A stretch of 64,000 nucleotides of DNA from Acanthochromis polyacanthus. Taxonomy: Eukaryota > Chordata > Actinopteri > Pomacentridae. Shown here piece by piece: positions 30,001 through 42,000 of this stretch. A program made the translations under genes and the position numbers. The notes under the pieces are model-generated. The model was given only the letters and a program-made list of their open reading frames with translations, had not been told where the DNA came from and searched no databases. The DNA is taken from the NCBI RefSeq assembly GCF_021347895.1, contig NC_067120.1, positions 24,413,361 to 24,477,360 of the forward strand. The letters run 5' to 3'. Each line of letters opens with the position of its first letter. Within the stretch, counting starts at the first letter, position 1.

Positions 30001-33000
30001 AAGCTGAAATTCAAATCCACTGGAAAGCAGTTTGAGCAAATTTAGACTTTCTGACATAGTGCATTATCATGTATCCATTGGAAGATGGTCAACTGTGGCC
30101 ATAAAGGGATGTCCATGTTGATTACAAGAGCGGCACAGTAGTGTGGTGGCCCCTATTAAAAACTTGCCATGTTCCTGATCTAGGACTTTTTTGTGATGTG
30201 GTAATTGCAAAAATGTGAAAGCACACTTTTGCCACCAGTCTTTGTTTCACCACATTACTCACTACAGCCACGGCATTGGATGACAGCAGCTCCTCAGGTG
30301 ACATAGAGGAGAAGTAGGCGATGTTGGTGAGCGTGTACACAAAGGTCACCAATGGAATGGAGATGTAGATGGCACGGGGTAGATTCCTGAGCCACGCCAC
30401 ACACCATGCACAAATAATACAGTCAAAACCAAACATCAAATAGACATGCACTAAAGCTGATCACAGGCAAAAGACGTTAAAGAAGAAAGACTGGTTTTCA
30501 TTTAACTTCAACATCACATATTCATGTTGAGTTGCTTTTCATCAGGAAGCAGGTGAGTTGACCATCAGAAACAGTCGAAGCTGTGGGCGACAGTTAGTGT
30601 AGAAAGACCCTAACTATAGGTGTGATTAGCACAGCTAAGAATTTTCTCTGTTCAAAAGATGCAAGAAGAAACTAAGGTGAAAATAAAATTTGCTTATTTT
30701 ACACCAGACTCCTGTGCTCGTTAAAAAACTGAAGAGAAATGATTAAACTACAGGGTGTTTATGTTGAAAAAGTCTAAGTCCCTCCAGATTATAATGTATA
30801 GATTTACATATTCTAAATATGATATTATAAACTTCAAAAAATTCAAATCTGATAATAATGATCAACATGGAACACCACTCACCAGAAAGGTCAATGTATA
30901 GGAAAAAGCTTCAGTTATTAAAGGAATGGCTTGACCTCATCTTATTTGTTAAAATGTTGTAAAAAAAACAAAAAAAAAACAACAACAAAAAAACAAATGA
31001 TCATGTGTTGTTTTACAGGGGACATATAAGTGGCAGACTGTCTTTTAGACTTTTTTTTTTTTACTTTGAGTAGTTGTCAGACAACCAGCAGGGACTCTGT
31101 GAAGCTACCTTTCCTACTAAAGAAAAGTCCAGTAAATAATTTTCTGAACATATTTTTCAAATTGTCAAACTATGGCTTTCAGCTTTCATTTAGACAAGAA
31201 TTGCACCTCTAAAACCCAGAAATGGAAACAAACAAGCAGAAAAAAATAGAGACGAGCTGAGATCTGGGAAGGTGATGAGTTTTGTAAATATTCACCGTCT
31301 GGGTTCAACCACCTCCTCCGTGACATAGTTAAGGAAGTTCCAGCCGCTGAAGGCAAACGACGCCTGCAGGAAGGCCAGAGCAATCTGTCCAACTGAAGGC
31401 ATCCTGTCCAGTGAAAAGGCCACCTGAGGTGTCAACGCCTCATAGTGCCCTGAAAGAGAAACAAGACCTTTTTTTTAATCTTTTTAAAATTTTAGGATTA
31501 TTATTATTTGTATTTTAAATTGATGGAGCAGTAATGCTTCAGGGGACAGGTTTAGAGATTTACCATTAAAGATCTGGACCAGACCAACTACAATGATGAG
31601 GCCCAAAGCCATCAGTTTCCCCACAGTGAAGATGTCCTGGATTCTGGTGGCCATGCGAACGCTGGAGCAGTTCACCCAGGTCAGAAGCACTGAGCGGGAA
31701 ACACATCAACATCAGAACACATTTAAACCAAAAGCATGCCCAGCACACTGACTGATCAATCAATAATTATGGCTAATAAAGTATCAATAAAGGTGAGATC
31801 TTTATTATCTGTAATTAAGGTAAGCCTGCAACTCAGTTCACGTGTCCTTCCTCCTTGACCAAAAAAACAAAACACTCACAAACATATAATACTATCTGGG
31901 CCTCGTGGCTGGAGGTCGACTCGGTGAAAACACTGACTCACCACGCTGTGCCCTGTTCTCCGTTTGTGATACATTGACAAACAAAGGGTCTTCTGAAGAA
32001 GTCATACACTGAAACAAAAATTGAGCTATTTGGCCAGATTGACCAGCACTATGGGGGCTGTACAGTAGTGTAGTGGTTAGTACTTTTGCCTTGCAGCAAG
32101 AAGATCCCCAGTTCAAATCCCAGGGTGGGCCTGGGGTTTTTCTGCATGGAGTTTGCATGTTCTCCCTGTGCATGCGTGGGTTTTCTCCAGTACTCCGGCT
32201 TCCTCCCACAGTCCAAAAATATGCTGAGGTTAATTGGTGACTCTAATTTGCCCGTATGAATGGGCGAGTGATTGTTTGTCTGTATATATAGCCCTGCAAC
32301 AGGCTGGCGACCTGTCCAGGGTGTCCCCTGCCTTCGCCCGAGTCGGCTGGGATAGGCTCCAGCACCCCCACGACCCCAGTGAGGATAAAGCGGTGTATAG
32401 AGAATGGATGATACAGAAAAGATTGGCATGGCCCCCGCGAAAGGATGGCACATAAATTTGTGAAGCAGTTCTCATTTTTTTCTTACGTCATTGTACAATC
32501 TGCTGTACGTGCCTTTTAATTGCCCCCTGGGAACAAATAAAGATTTCTGAATCTAAATCTGAGATCTTTAACCCCAAGAACACCAAGCGTCCCACCAAGC
32601 ATGGTGGAGGTAGCGTTATGCTCTGGAGCTGTTATGCTGCCAGTAGAAGTGGTGCTTTGCGCAAAGTAAGTTGAATAATGAAGAAGGAGGATTACCTCCA
32701 CATTGTTCAGAAAAACCTAAAATCATCAGCCAGAAGGTTGGATCATGGATGCAGTTGGGCATTCCAGCATGACCTCGAAGACACATTAGAAATCATAAAA
32801 AAATGGTTAAATCAGGCTACAATTAATGGATGGCTACCAAGAGTGCCTTAATGAGATATGGATGGCCAAGGGACATAACCTAAAAATATTAACCAAATAT
32901 TAGCATTGTTGTATGTGCAGTGCCTATCATAAGTATTCACCTCCTTTGATGGTTTACCCTTTTATTCCTTTCATAAATCAATCATGGTCAATAAAATTTA

Positions 33001-36000
33001 GCTTTTTTAACAAAAAAATTTATTGGAAAAAACTCTTTAATGTCAAATGAAAACAGATTTCTATAAAGTAATGTTAATGAAAGAAAATTATATAAATAAA
33101 AATAATTGTTTGCATAATTATTCGCCCCCTTTTTAATTTAATGGTCTAATTCAATAGAGGTCCATCAAATTGCTGTCAGTAGTCTCATAATTAGTGAAAT
33201 GAAGATCACCTGAGTGGTGTGGGTGTGTTTCAAGTGACTGAGTTGTAAAACACCTGTGTCTGAAGGGTTCAGAGAGTGGTTGATCAGTATTCCTGGCTAC
33301 CATTACACCATGAAGTCAGACGAACACTCTAAGCAACTCAAGGAAAGGGTTATTGAGAAGTACAATTCAGGGGATGGTTACAAAAAAATTTCCAAGACAC
33401 TGAACATCCCCCGGAGTTCAGTGAAATCAATTATCAAGAAATGGAAGGAATATGGCACTTGTGTGAATCTGCCTAGATCAGGCCGCCCTCGTAAACTGAG
33501 TGACCGTGCAAGTAGGAGACTAGTGAGAGGAGCCACCAAGACCCCTACAACTACTCTGAAGGAGTTACAAGCTTCAGCTGCTGAGATGGGAGAGACTGTG
33601 CATGTAGCAAGTGCTGTCCGGGTTCTTCACCAGTCAAAGCTTTAGGAGAGATTGGTAATGAGAAAGCCACTGTTGAAGAAAAGTCATATTAGATCTCGAC
33701 TAGAGTTTGCCAAAAAGCACGTGGAAGACTCCATGGTCAAGTGGAAGAAGATTCTTTGGTCTGATGAGACCAAAATTGAGCTTTTTGGCCATCAGACAAG
33801 ACGTCATGTTTGGCGGAAACCAAACACTGCACATCACCAAAAACACACCATCCCCACTGTGAAGCATGGTGGTGGCAGCAGCATGCTGTGGGAATGTTTC
33901 TCAGCAACTGGACCTGGAAGGCTTGTAAAGATAGAGGGCAGAATGAATGCTGAAAAGTAAGACACGCTGTCTTCATGTATGCTTCTATATTTTATGTATA
34001 TGTGCATATGAATATGTGTATGTATATATATTTAATTTTGTGTTTGGGTGCACTTTGGTGTTGACAAGCTGTTCCTCATTTCAAGAGACTTAACTGGTGG
34101 AAGGGTGGACATGGACCCCCGTCTGTAAGCGTGAGCTTTTTGGGAGTTCATTTTTCACAACTTAAAAAACAACATATAATATGAATGTAAATAAAATTGT
34201 GAAATAAATAAACAAAAAAAATGCTGCAAAATACACTGAAATCCTGGGGGACAATCTTTTTCAGTCTGCAAGAGAACTACGTCTTGGGAGAAGATTTATT
34301 TTCCAGCAAGACAATGATCCAAAACATACTGCAAAAGCTACACAGGAATGGTTAAAAAAGAACCAGGTAAATGTTCTGGAGTGGCCGAGTCAAAGCCCAG
34401 ACCTCAATCCTATAGAGAATTTGTGGCTGGACTTGAAAAGGGTTGTTCATGCCCGATACCCGCGCAACCTGACAGAGCTTAAGCAGTTTTGCAAAGAAGA
34501 CTGGAGCAAAATTGCAGTGGGCAGATGTGCAAGACTGATTGAGACCTATCTACACAGACTCACTGCTGTGATTGTAGTCAAAGGTGCATCTACTAAATAC
34601 TGACTTGAAGGGGGTGAATAATTATGCAAGCAATTATTTTCATTTATATAATATTCTTTCATTAACATTACTTTATAGAAATCTGTTTTCACTTTGACAT
34701 TAATGAGTTTTTTCCCAATAATTTTTTTGTTAAAAAAGCTAAATTTTATTGACCATTGACCATTTCATGAAAACAATAAAAGGGTAAAACATCAAAGGGG
34801 GTGAATACTTATGATAGGCACTGTATATTGTTTAACCATCAGACTTCGTCATTTTTCCAAAAGATCTCTAATAAAAAAAAAATAAGAATAAAAAATTGAG
34901 ATGTTAGAAAATTGAGTTATTGAAGTCATTGAAAACCCAAGATTGCAGTGATAAACAAGGTCTTTACAAGTGTATGTAAACTTTGCTTTGTGATTGTAGT
35001 GATCTTGAACCAACAGTGGTTGTTTTTTGTAGTAAATTATTATTATACTCACATAAAATTGGATGACTTCAGAGATTTCAAAATAACATTTTTCATTCAT
35101 AGTATGGCCTCTGTTCTTTATTACAGGTAATTAACGATGACGTGACTACAATGTGGCATCATCAGGGTTATTTTTGGACTCCGCCAGAGCCAGAAATCAC
35201 CTCATTGCTGTTACTATTGAGAGAGCAGTGCAAATTATGGACAAACAGGCGGACTTCTGCTTCAGCAATGTCAGCAGCAGTATATGGTTCAGCTTTTCTC
35301 TGAGATGCTGTTGCTCTTGCCGGCAGTGGGCGGCAGCAGGCAGTTGCCATGGGAGGCAGGAATGTGGGAAACGTCCGAGTGAGGGAGGGCATGATTGTTT
35401 CACCTCGTCCATCATTGTCACCGACTTTGCCCCACTCTCTCTCATGGTGGCCTCGCTCTCCAGCACAAAGACAAGCTGTCAGCTCCACAAAACAAACCAC
35501 TTCCGTTGCGAAGGGCAAACAAAACCGTCTGCGTCCCCCCTCCCACCCTTCAAGGAGGCCGGGTAGAGCTCACGTTTCAGGATCCAGTCCCAAAAACAAG
35601 TGTGAATGATGGCGTCAGAGGTGAGAAATCACACGCTAGAGTCCTGTCGTTTCACCTCACCAACAAGATTTCAGGCCAGTTGTTATTTACTCACTAATCA
35701 GACAAAGAGGCTGTGTGAATTAATGGTAACAGGCCTACTCAGGCAATACACTGAGCAATTAGGCAGCCTGACAGGTTCACGGAAACTAATGTACAACTGA
35801 AGTCTTCCATGACATTTGCTTGGCCTCCTGTATCACCAGGAAGCCAAACATTGACTGACTGTTGTTACTGTCCGAATGCTGTATCATTTTAGTCATAATT
35901 TTTTGATGCAAATGTGAATTTTTGAGTAATGAATTTCTCTGTTGTTGTCACATCCCATCAAAGCTCAGAAAACCCAGCAGGATGCTTGGTAATATCTGTA

Positions 36001-39000
36001 GTTACTTCAGGTCTTGCTGAGCGTGATTCCATCATCATCATCATAGTTTTTTGAGGAGGGACAGTGTGGAGCTTATCACCTTTTGACCCTTTTGACAGGT
36101 ATATATTTTTATTTAGTCTCTCCTCATCCAAAAATACAGAGCTGAAGAAATGGATTAGCAGCTTTGTAATCTAACATGAAGCACTTCCACTGACAAAGAA
36201 CAGGTCATTAGCTAACTGCATTGTTTATAGATTACAAGTAACATGAGAACAAATCCAATTCAGGATCGCACTGAGGTGGTGTTCCTGCAAGTTGCTACCT
36301 TAGAATTTAGGATAATGTCAGCCACCTGTTCATAGGATTTATCAGGTTTAAACTTCAGCAACTCCAGTCAGACTCGCTACCTGAGACATCATTACTTTTG
36401 CAAACACATCCCTCTAAATTCTCATTTACAAATTCTTGTTCTTGTAAAGTTGAAACATATTATGTCAAAATTTGACTGTTCTCCGTATTACTGGTACAAG
36501 TAAGTTTTTCTATAATAAGTAATGGGAGGCAACAAGGGGTAAAAATGAAACTGACCTTGCATTTCTCTCATTGTTCTGTACTATGCTGGTGTGACTAACA
36601 CGTTCTAACACAGTCTCTCAAGACTGCATGAATATAGTTGACATGACAGCTCCTCAGTATTAAAGGCCAAGTTACCTCACCCAGCGCGATGCTGATCATA
36701 AAGCGCCAGCCTTCTACTTTGGTTGACAAGACACAAGCCAAACTGAAAAAATATATCAGTTAATTTTTTTTCAAATTATTATTTCTATCATATTAAGCAC
36801 AGGTCAGTAAATTATCGTCATGGCCAATTATCTTATGCAGTATTCGAATTATTATCTATACAGTACCGTTCAAAAGTTTAGGGTCACTTAGAAATAATTT
36901 AATTTTTGAAAGAAAAGCAGTTTTTCCAATGAACATTAAATGAATCAGAAATACAATCTATACATTGTTAATGTAAATGACTATTCTAACTGGAAAGAAC
37001 TGATTTTAATGGAATATCTACATAGGGGTACAGCAACCATCACTCCTGTGTTCTAATGCTACATTGTGTTAGCTAATGGTGTTGAAAGGCTAATTGATGA
37101 TTAGAAAACCCTTGTGCAATTATGTTAGTACATGACTAAAAGTGTGAGTTTTCATGGAAAACATTAAATAGTCTAGGTGACCCTAAAGTTTTGAATGGTA
37201 GTGTACATTAAACTGATTCCCATTAAAATGATTAATATAAAAATACTTTGGCTCCTTTGCAGTTGCTTGTATCACCACTCTATAGTCTCAAGCAATGCCC
37301 CCCAGAGGAAAAGAAAATTCAAAAAGAGATCTCAAAAATGTTTCATTTACTTCTCCTAGACAACTTTGAGATCTGTGTGACACCAAACTGAGACTAAGGC
37401 TTATTTCTCCTGTGTCTCATTTTTTCTCCTGAGCAATAAGATGCACTAAATCTCAATTTAGTCTCCTTTAAAGTTTCAGAAGAGAGCTCAACAAGCTCTC
37501 ATATAATTCTCAGAGTTTCTCAACTTTTGTGTCTCTTTGTGATCTCAGGCAGAGAAATCAGAGAGCTCTCTCTAAGAACTCCATCTATTCTCATCCCAGC
37601 TTCAGTTCATGCATCTCATACTAAGCTCAGAGAGAACAAATGAAGAGATCTCCACAAGCGCTCATTGAATTCTCAGACTCAGATCAACGTTTTGGTTGTT
37701 TTTAATCATCTATCATGTTGACTTTATTAATCCACATGATATATTTTTTTAATTAATTAATAAAGATTCAGATTACTTTATTCATCCCAGAAGGGAAATT
37801 CATTTGTCTGTCAGCTCATCTGTTATTTGCTATAGAATTATAAAGCCTGATCGCTGTGGGTACAAAGATCTTCTATATCTTTCCGTCCTGCAGTCCAGAG
37901 AGAGGCCCATCACGATATTATGAGTGGATGATCCGTGTTGTTTAGAATGATAAATCCAGTCGAGTGGGAGGAGAGGGTGACATGATTGAAGTCACCATAT
38001 ATTATTATAAGTGCCTCAAGATGTTTAGGCTGTATCCTGGCAACTTCTTATTTGTTGCAGCATTTGTAATGTGTGTGTGTGCAGATTAATATATGCATAG
38101 GGTGGCATAGCTCAGTGGGTAGCGTGGCTGTCTCACACCCGGAAGGTTGTGGTTCGATTCCAAGTCTGTCATGCTCATGTGGAGGTGCGAGTGAGCGAGT
38201 CTCACATATTGCTCCGTAGGAGCTCCACTATTGTTCATTTTCTTTTCCAGAGGAGAAATAAAGGAGCCATTAAAAACACTGTGTTGAGATTAGCAAGGTA
38301 TCTCCCACAAGTCTCAAGTATGACTCCCTCTAATTATCCTGTCTCACCTATTTCTCCTAGTGAATTTTAGGAGAAACATATGAGAAACATTTTAGACAAA
38401 ATAGAAACTAAAATGAGGCTGACATGAGAATCTCAAATTTGTCTCCTGAGCAGTAGAAGAGCAAGCTTTGAGCAGTAAAATTTTCCTCTGGGCCTGACCA
38501 TAGCACACACACAACTGATTAAGCCTATCAGTGCTAGGTAAATCTCTTGGTATTTCGCAATATAACAGGGTTATAAATCTGGCTTCTGTGGCAACAACCA
38601 CCAATGATCAGGTTGCTGGAGATTTCCCCTAATTTTGCAGTGAAGGCGATACATATGATTCACATCATTTTCCTACTCATTAAACCATTCAGTGACCCTT
38701 TATGCCCTGCTTATGGGAGCACTGCCATCCTGGAAGAAACGTTCCCATCAGGACAGAAATGTGTCATGATAAGATAGAGGTGATCACTCAGAACTACTGT
38801 GTATTGATTCACTGTGACTCTTTACTCTAAGAGGACGAAACCATGGCAGCAAAATGCCCCACACAGCATAACAAAACCACTGGCTCACCTCACTGTAGTG
38901 GTCAGGGGTTCAAGCCTTTCTTTTAATTTGTCAATTATCTGTATCTGTCATTTGTAACTAACCAAGAATTTATTAAATTGTTTGAAAATTCAGTGTGTTG

Positions 39001-42000
39001 TAGTTTTTGACACCTCCTGTCTTGATTCGCCCGAGTCAGCTAGGATAGGCTCCAGCACCCCCCGCGACCTTAGTGAGGATAAAGCGGTGTATAGAGAATG
39101 GATGGATGGATGTCTTGATGAGCATCAGGAGGTTGCAGTACCAATGGTGGCTGTGTTAAAGTATTATTGCACTGGCCACAAACTATGAACCTGCTTTAGT
39201 CTAGCCTTGCTTTACACACAATTTTGAGAGTTTAACTGCCACTATATAAACTGTATACCAGAAAAGCTTGACAGTAACAGTAACTAAGAGAAGCAGAGCT
39301 TTACTAACAAGAAGAGCACTGAGAGAGTGCAGTAGTTCACCAAGGTTGTTCATTGCCCCATATACCATTGTCAGAAATGCAGCATTTTTCTTTAGAAAGG
39401 CAGCATTTGTTCATTAGTTATTGATTACCAAAAATCATTGCAACATAGAATTTGGCAATTTAATATAGATGTATCCACACACAAAAAAAAGACCTTGCAC
39501 ATGCATGTATTATGCATGTGTACGTTATGTACGGATACCGAATCACCTAAACCAAAATAGGTAGAGGGTGGCGGGAATTGATGGGACTCAGAAACACCCC
39601 CACAATTTCATCAACTGTTCCTTGTATCATTTTGGACGGATAAGTCCCGACAAGTGCACAGCAGCTGGATTTGTAGTAATGAGTTGTTCTCATTATTTTG
39701 ACAATTACTTGCATGACTTTTTGAGTGAACAACCAACTCTACCACCACTAATGCCTTCAAGAAGAGACTGTCCAAAAGTGTGTGCCATAATCTACAATTG
39801 TACTGTTCACTGCACTTTGTCCCTGTCTATGAAAGCACACTTTTTAGCCTGCTTTTTAGCATAGTCTTTCAGACCAGCTATACACTGTCAGTCTTATACA
39901 AACAATTTCATTTCAAGCATATGAAAAAAGAAGCGCTGCTAACTCATCACATCAGACTTTGAGCTAGAAAACAAAATGGTATAGCCATATCCAAAATATT
40001 GAATAAATGACATGCTGTAAAGTAAAATATCTCAAAAGTGTACTAGTAAAAGCATCTTCTCTTACAATTAAAAAAATAAAAATCTGGGAGACTGAAAATT
40101 TGTTTAGTCATATTCAAAGAAAAAGGACAGAAACATTTTTCTCAAATAACTGTGTTAAATTATCAAATACACTACAGCTCAAAAGTTTGAAGTCACCCAG
40201 ACAATTTCAAGTGTTCCATGAAAACTCACACTTTTGTTCATGTGCTAACATAATTGCACATGGATTTTAACGATCAGTTAGCTTTTCAACACCATTAACT
40301 AACACAATGTAGCATTCGAACACAGGAGTGATGGTTCCTGGAAATGTTCCTCTGTACTCCTTTGCAGATATTCCAGGAAAAATCTGCTGTTTCCAGCTAG
40401 AATAGTCATTCTCCACATGAACAATGTCTAGACTGTATTTTTGATTCATTTAACATTATCTTCATTGAAAAAAAAACAAGGTTATTTCCAAGTGGCATCA
40501 AACTTTTGAACGGTAGTGCATGTTAATTTCAGAACAACTCATTTTGGATTTTGTTAGATGTTTTAACAGAGCACGTTTGAGTTCATTCTGTTTTCTATCC
40601 TGCTCCCTTCCCTCCTCCAGGGATGAAATGCATTTTTTACTATCAGGTTTCCAAAACACTTCAGTCAGCAGTTACATAAGAGAAGTTTCACATGTGACCA
40701 CATTCCCCAGCAGAAAGTAGTAGCACAGATGAAAGATCAGCATCCACCAACTGGAGCAGCAGAACACCCACAAGACAGCATGTCACCCTTCATAAATGAT
40801 GCAAACACACTGTGGAGCAGTCAGCAGGCAGATGCTTCAACCCTGTGAACCGCATCAGTGTAGTAGTGGAGATGTTGTAGCTTGTCACCGTGTGATCTTT
40901 TTGTGTTTTAATACAGCCTCCCTATCAATGGAGACCACATTTAAGATCCCCAACCCTGTGCACTACACATTAAAATTAAAAATGAATCTCAGACTCCTAT
41001 TTGGTGAAGACACTTACAGAGACATGTGGCAGACAGCATCCTTGTTGCCATGTATGGGGGAACGCAGTTTGAAAAAACGGGCTGCAGCACGTAGTTGGAA
41101 AAGGTGAGAGCAATGACAGCGAGCGTTGTTGGGTACATGATGAGGACGGCGCTCCACAGCAGGAGAAATCTGGAAGAGAGAGACTGTCAGTAACATAAAA
41201 CAGATTCAGAAGATCTCCATAAGTCAGTATGAGAAAAAAATAGGTGAAAAACTTTGACCTTTTGATGCTTTTATGCCACTAAGGGTAAACTCATAATGAA
41301 CATGCACCTGAACATAGAAAATTAAATTACTTACATATACTGTACAGGGAATTGCAGCACTAGCATTCCAACATTTAGCTTTCATTTTGTTCTTTCTCAA
41401 ACAGCCATCCAACTGTCCTGATTGGAGCCCTACTTCCTTTTCCTTCAGCTAAATCAATCAGAGGCCCAGCAAATAAACATTCCTTAAGACCTCTGGCAAA
41501 TGTAGTTTTTCCCTTGAAAGCCCATTGCATCCAAACATCTTTTGAAATCAGCTGTTCAGAATTATGTAATTCAGGAAGGCTAAGGAAAGGTATTGTACAT
41601 TTCAAAGATCTGTGCATAGATAACACCTTAGCATCATTCGAGCAGGTAAGTAAAATCTGCAGCCTCCCGAAATCAAATTTATTCAAGTATCTACAAAACT
41701 CCATTATCATTTATTAATATTGTGATTTTCATTCACCGTTTATCTATAAATCAAATAAGCTGGCTACACTATGTGATCTCAGCAATGTCCCACCTACTGC
41801 GCATCTGATTGATTACATGCCACAAGTAGCAGCCAATCAGCACTGAAAATTGCTGTGCATAGACAGACACAGACAAGCACATTTTCAGAGTGAAGGTGTG
41901 TTTGGAAGGTGAGGTAGCAGATGTTCCTGGAGTTGCAATAAACACCTCAGTCTTACAGAGCAACATTGAGAGGTTTGCTGTTGGGCAGGCAGCTAATGCT

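Larger units (their letters stand above)
37300..38493. mobile_element. TC/GA-rich inverted-repeat element with nested LINE tail and SINE
   Basis: Ends CCCAGAGGAAAAGAAAATT (37302-37320) and AAAATTTTCCTCTGGG are inverted. The body is crowded with TCTC/GAGA words (GAGATCTC, AGAGAGCTCTCT). Inside lie a minus-oriented LINE tail and a tRNA-like SINE head, listed separately. No open frame. Confidence 0.5.

Noticed and set aside
32410..32481. Possible functional U6 gene
   Set aside because: The 5' third is missing, invariant bases are changed and no proximal sequence element or TATA box lies upstream.
36670..36745. Minus-strand segment with an acceptor-like and donor-like edge in slc7a10 intron 3
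   Set aside because: Its translation does not match any part of the transporter, and the exons on either side join in phase without it.
38101..38170. Possible functional tRNA gene
   Set aside because: A- and B-boxes are good, but the acceptor stem does not pair and the sequence continues as a SINE.
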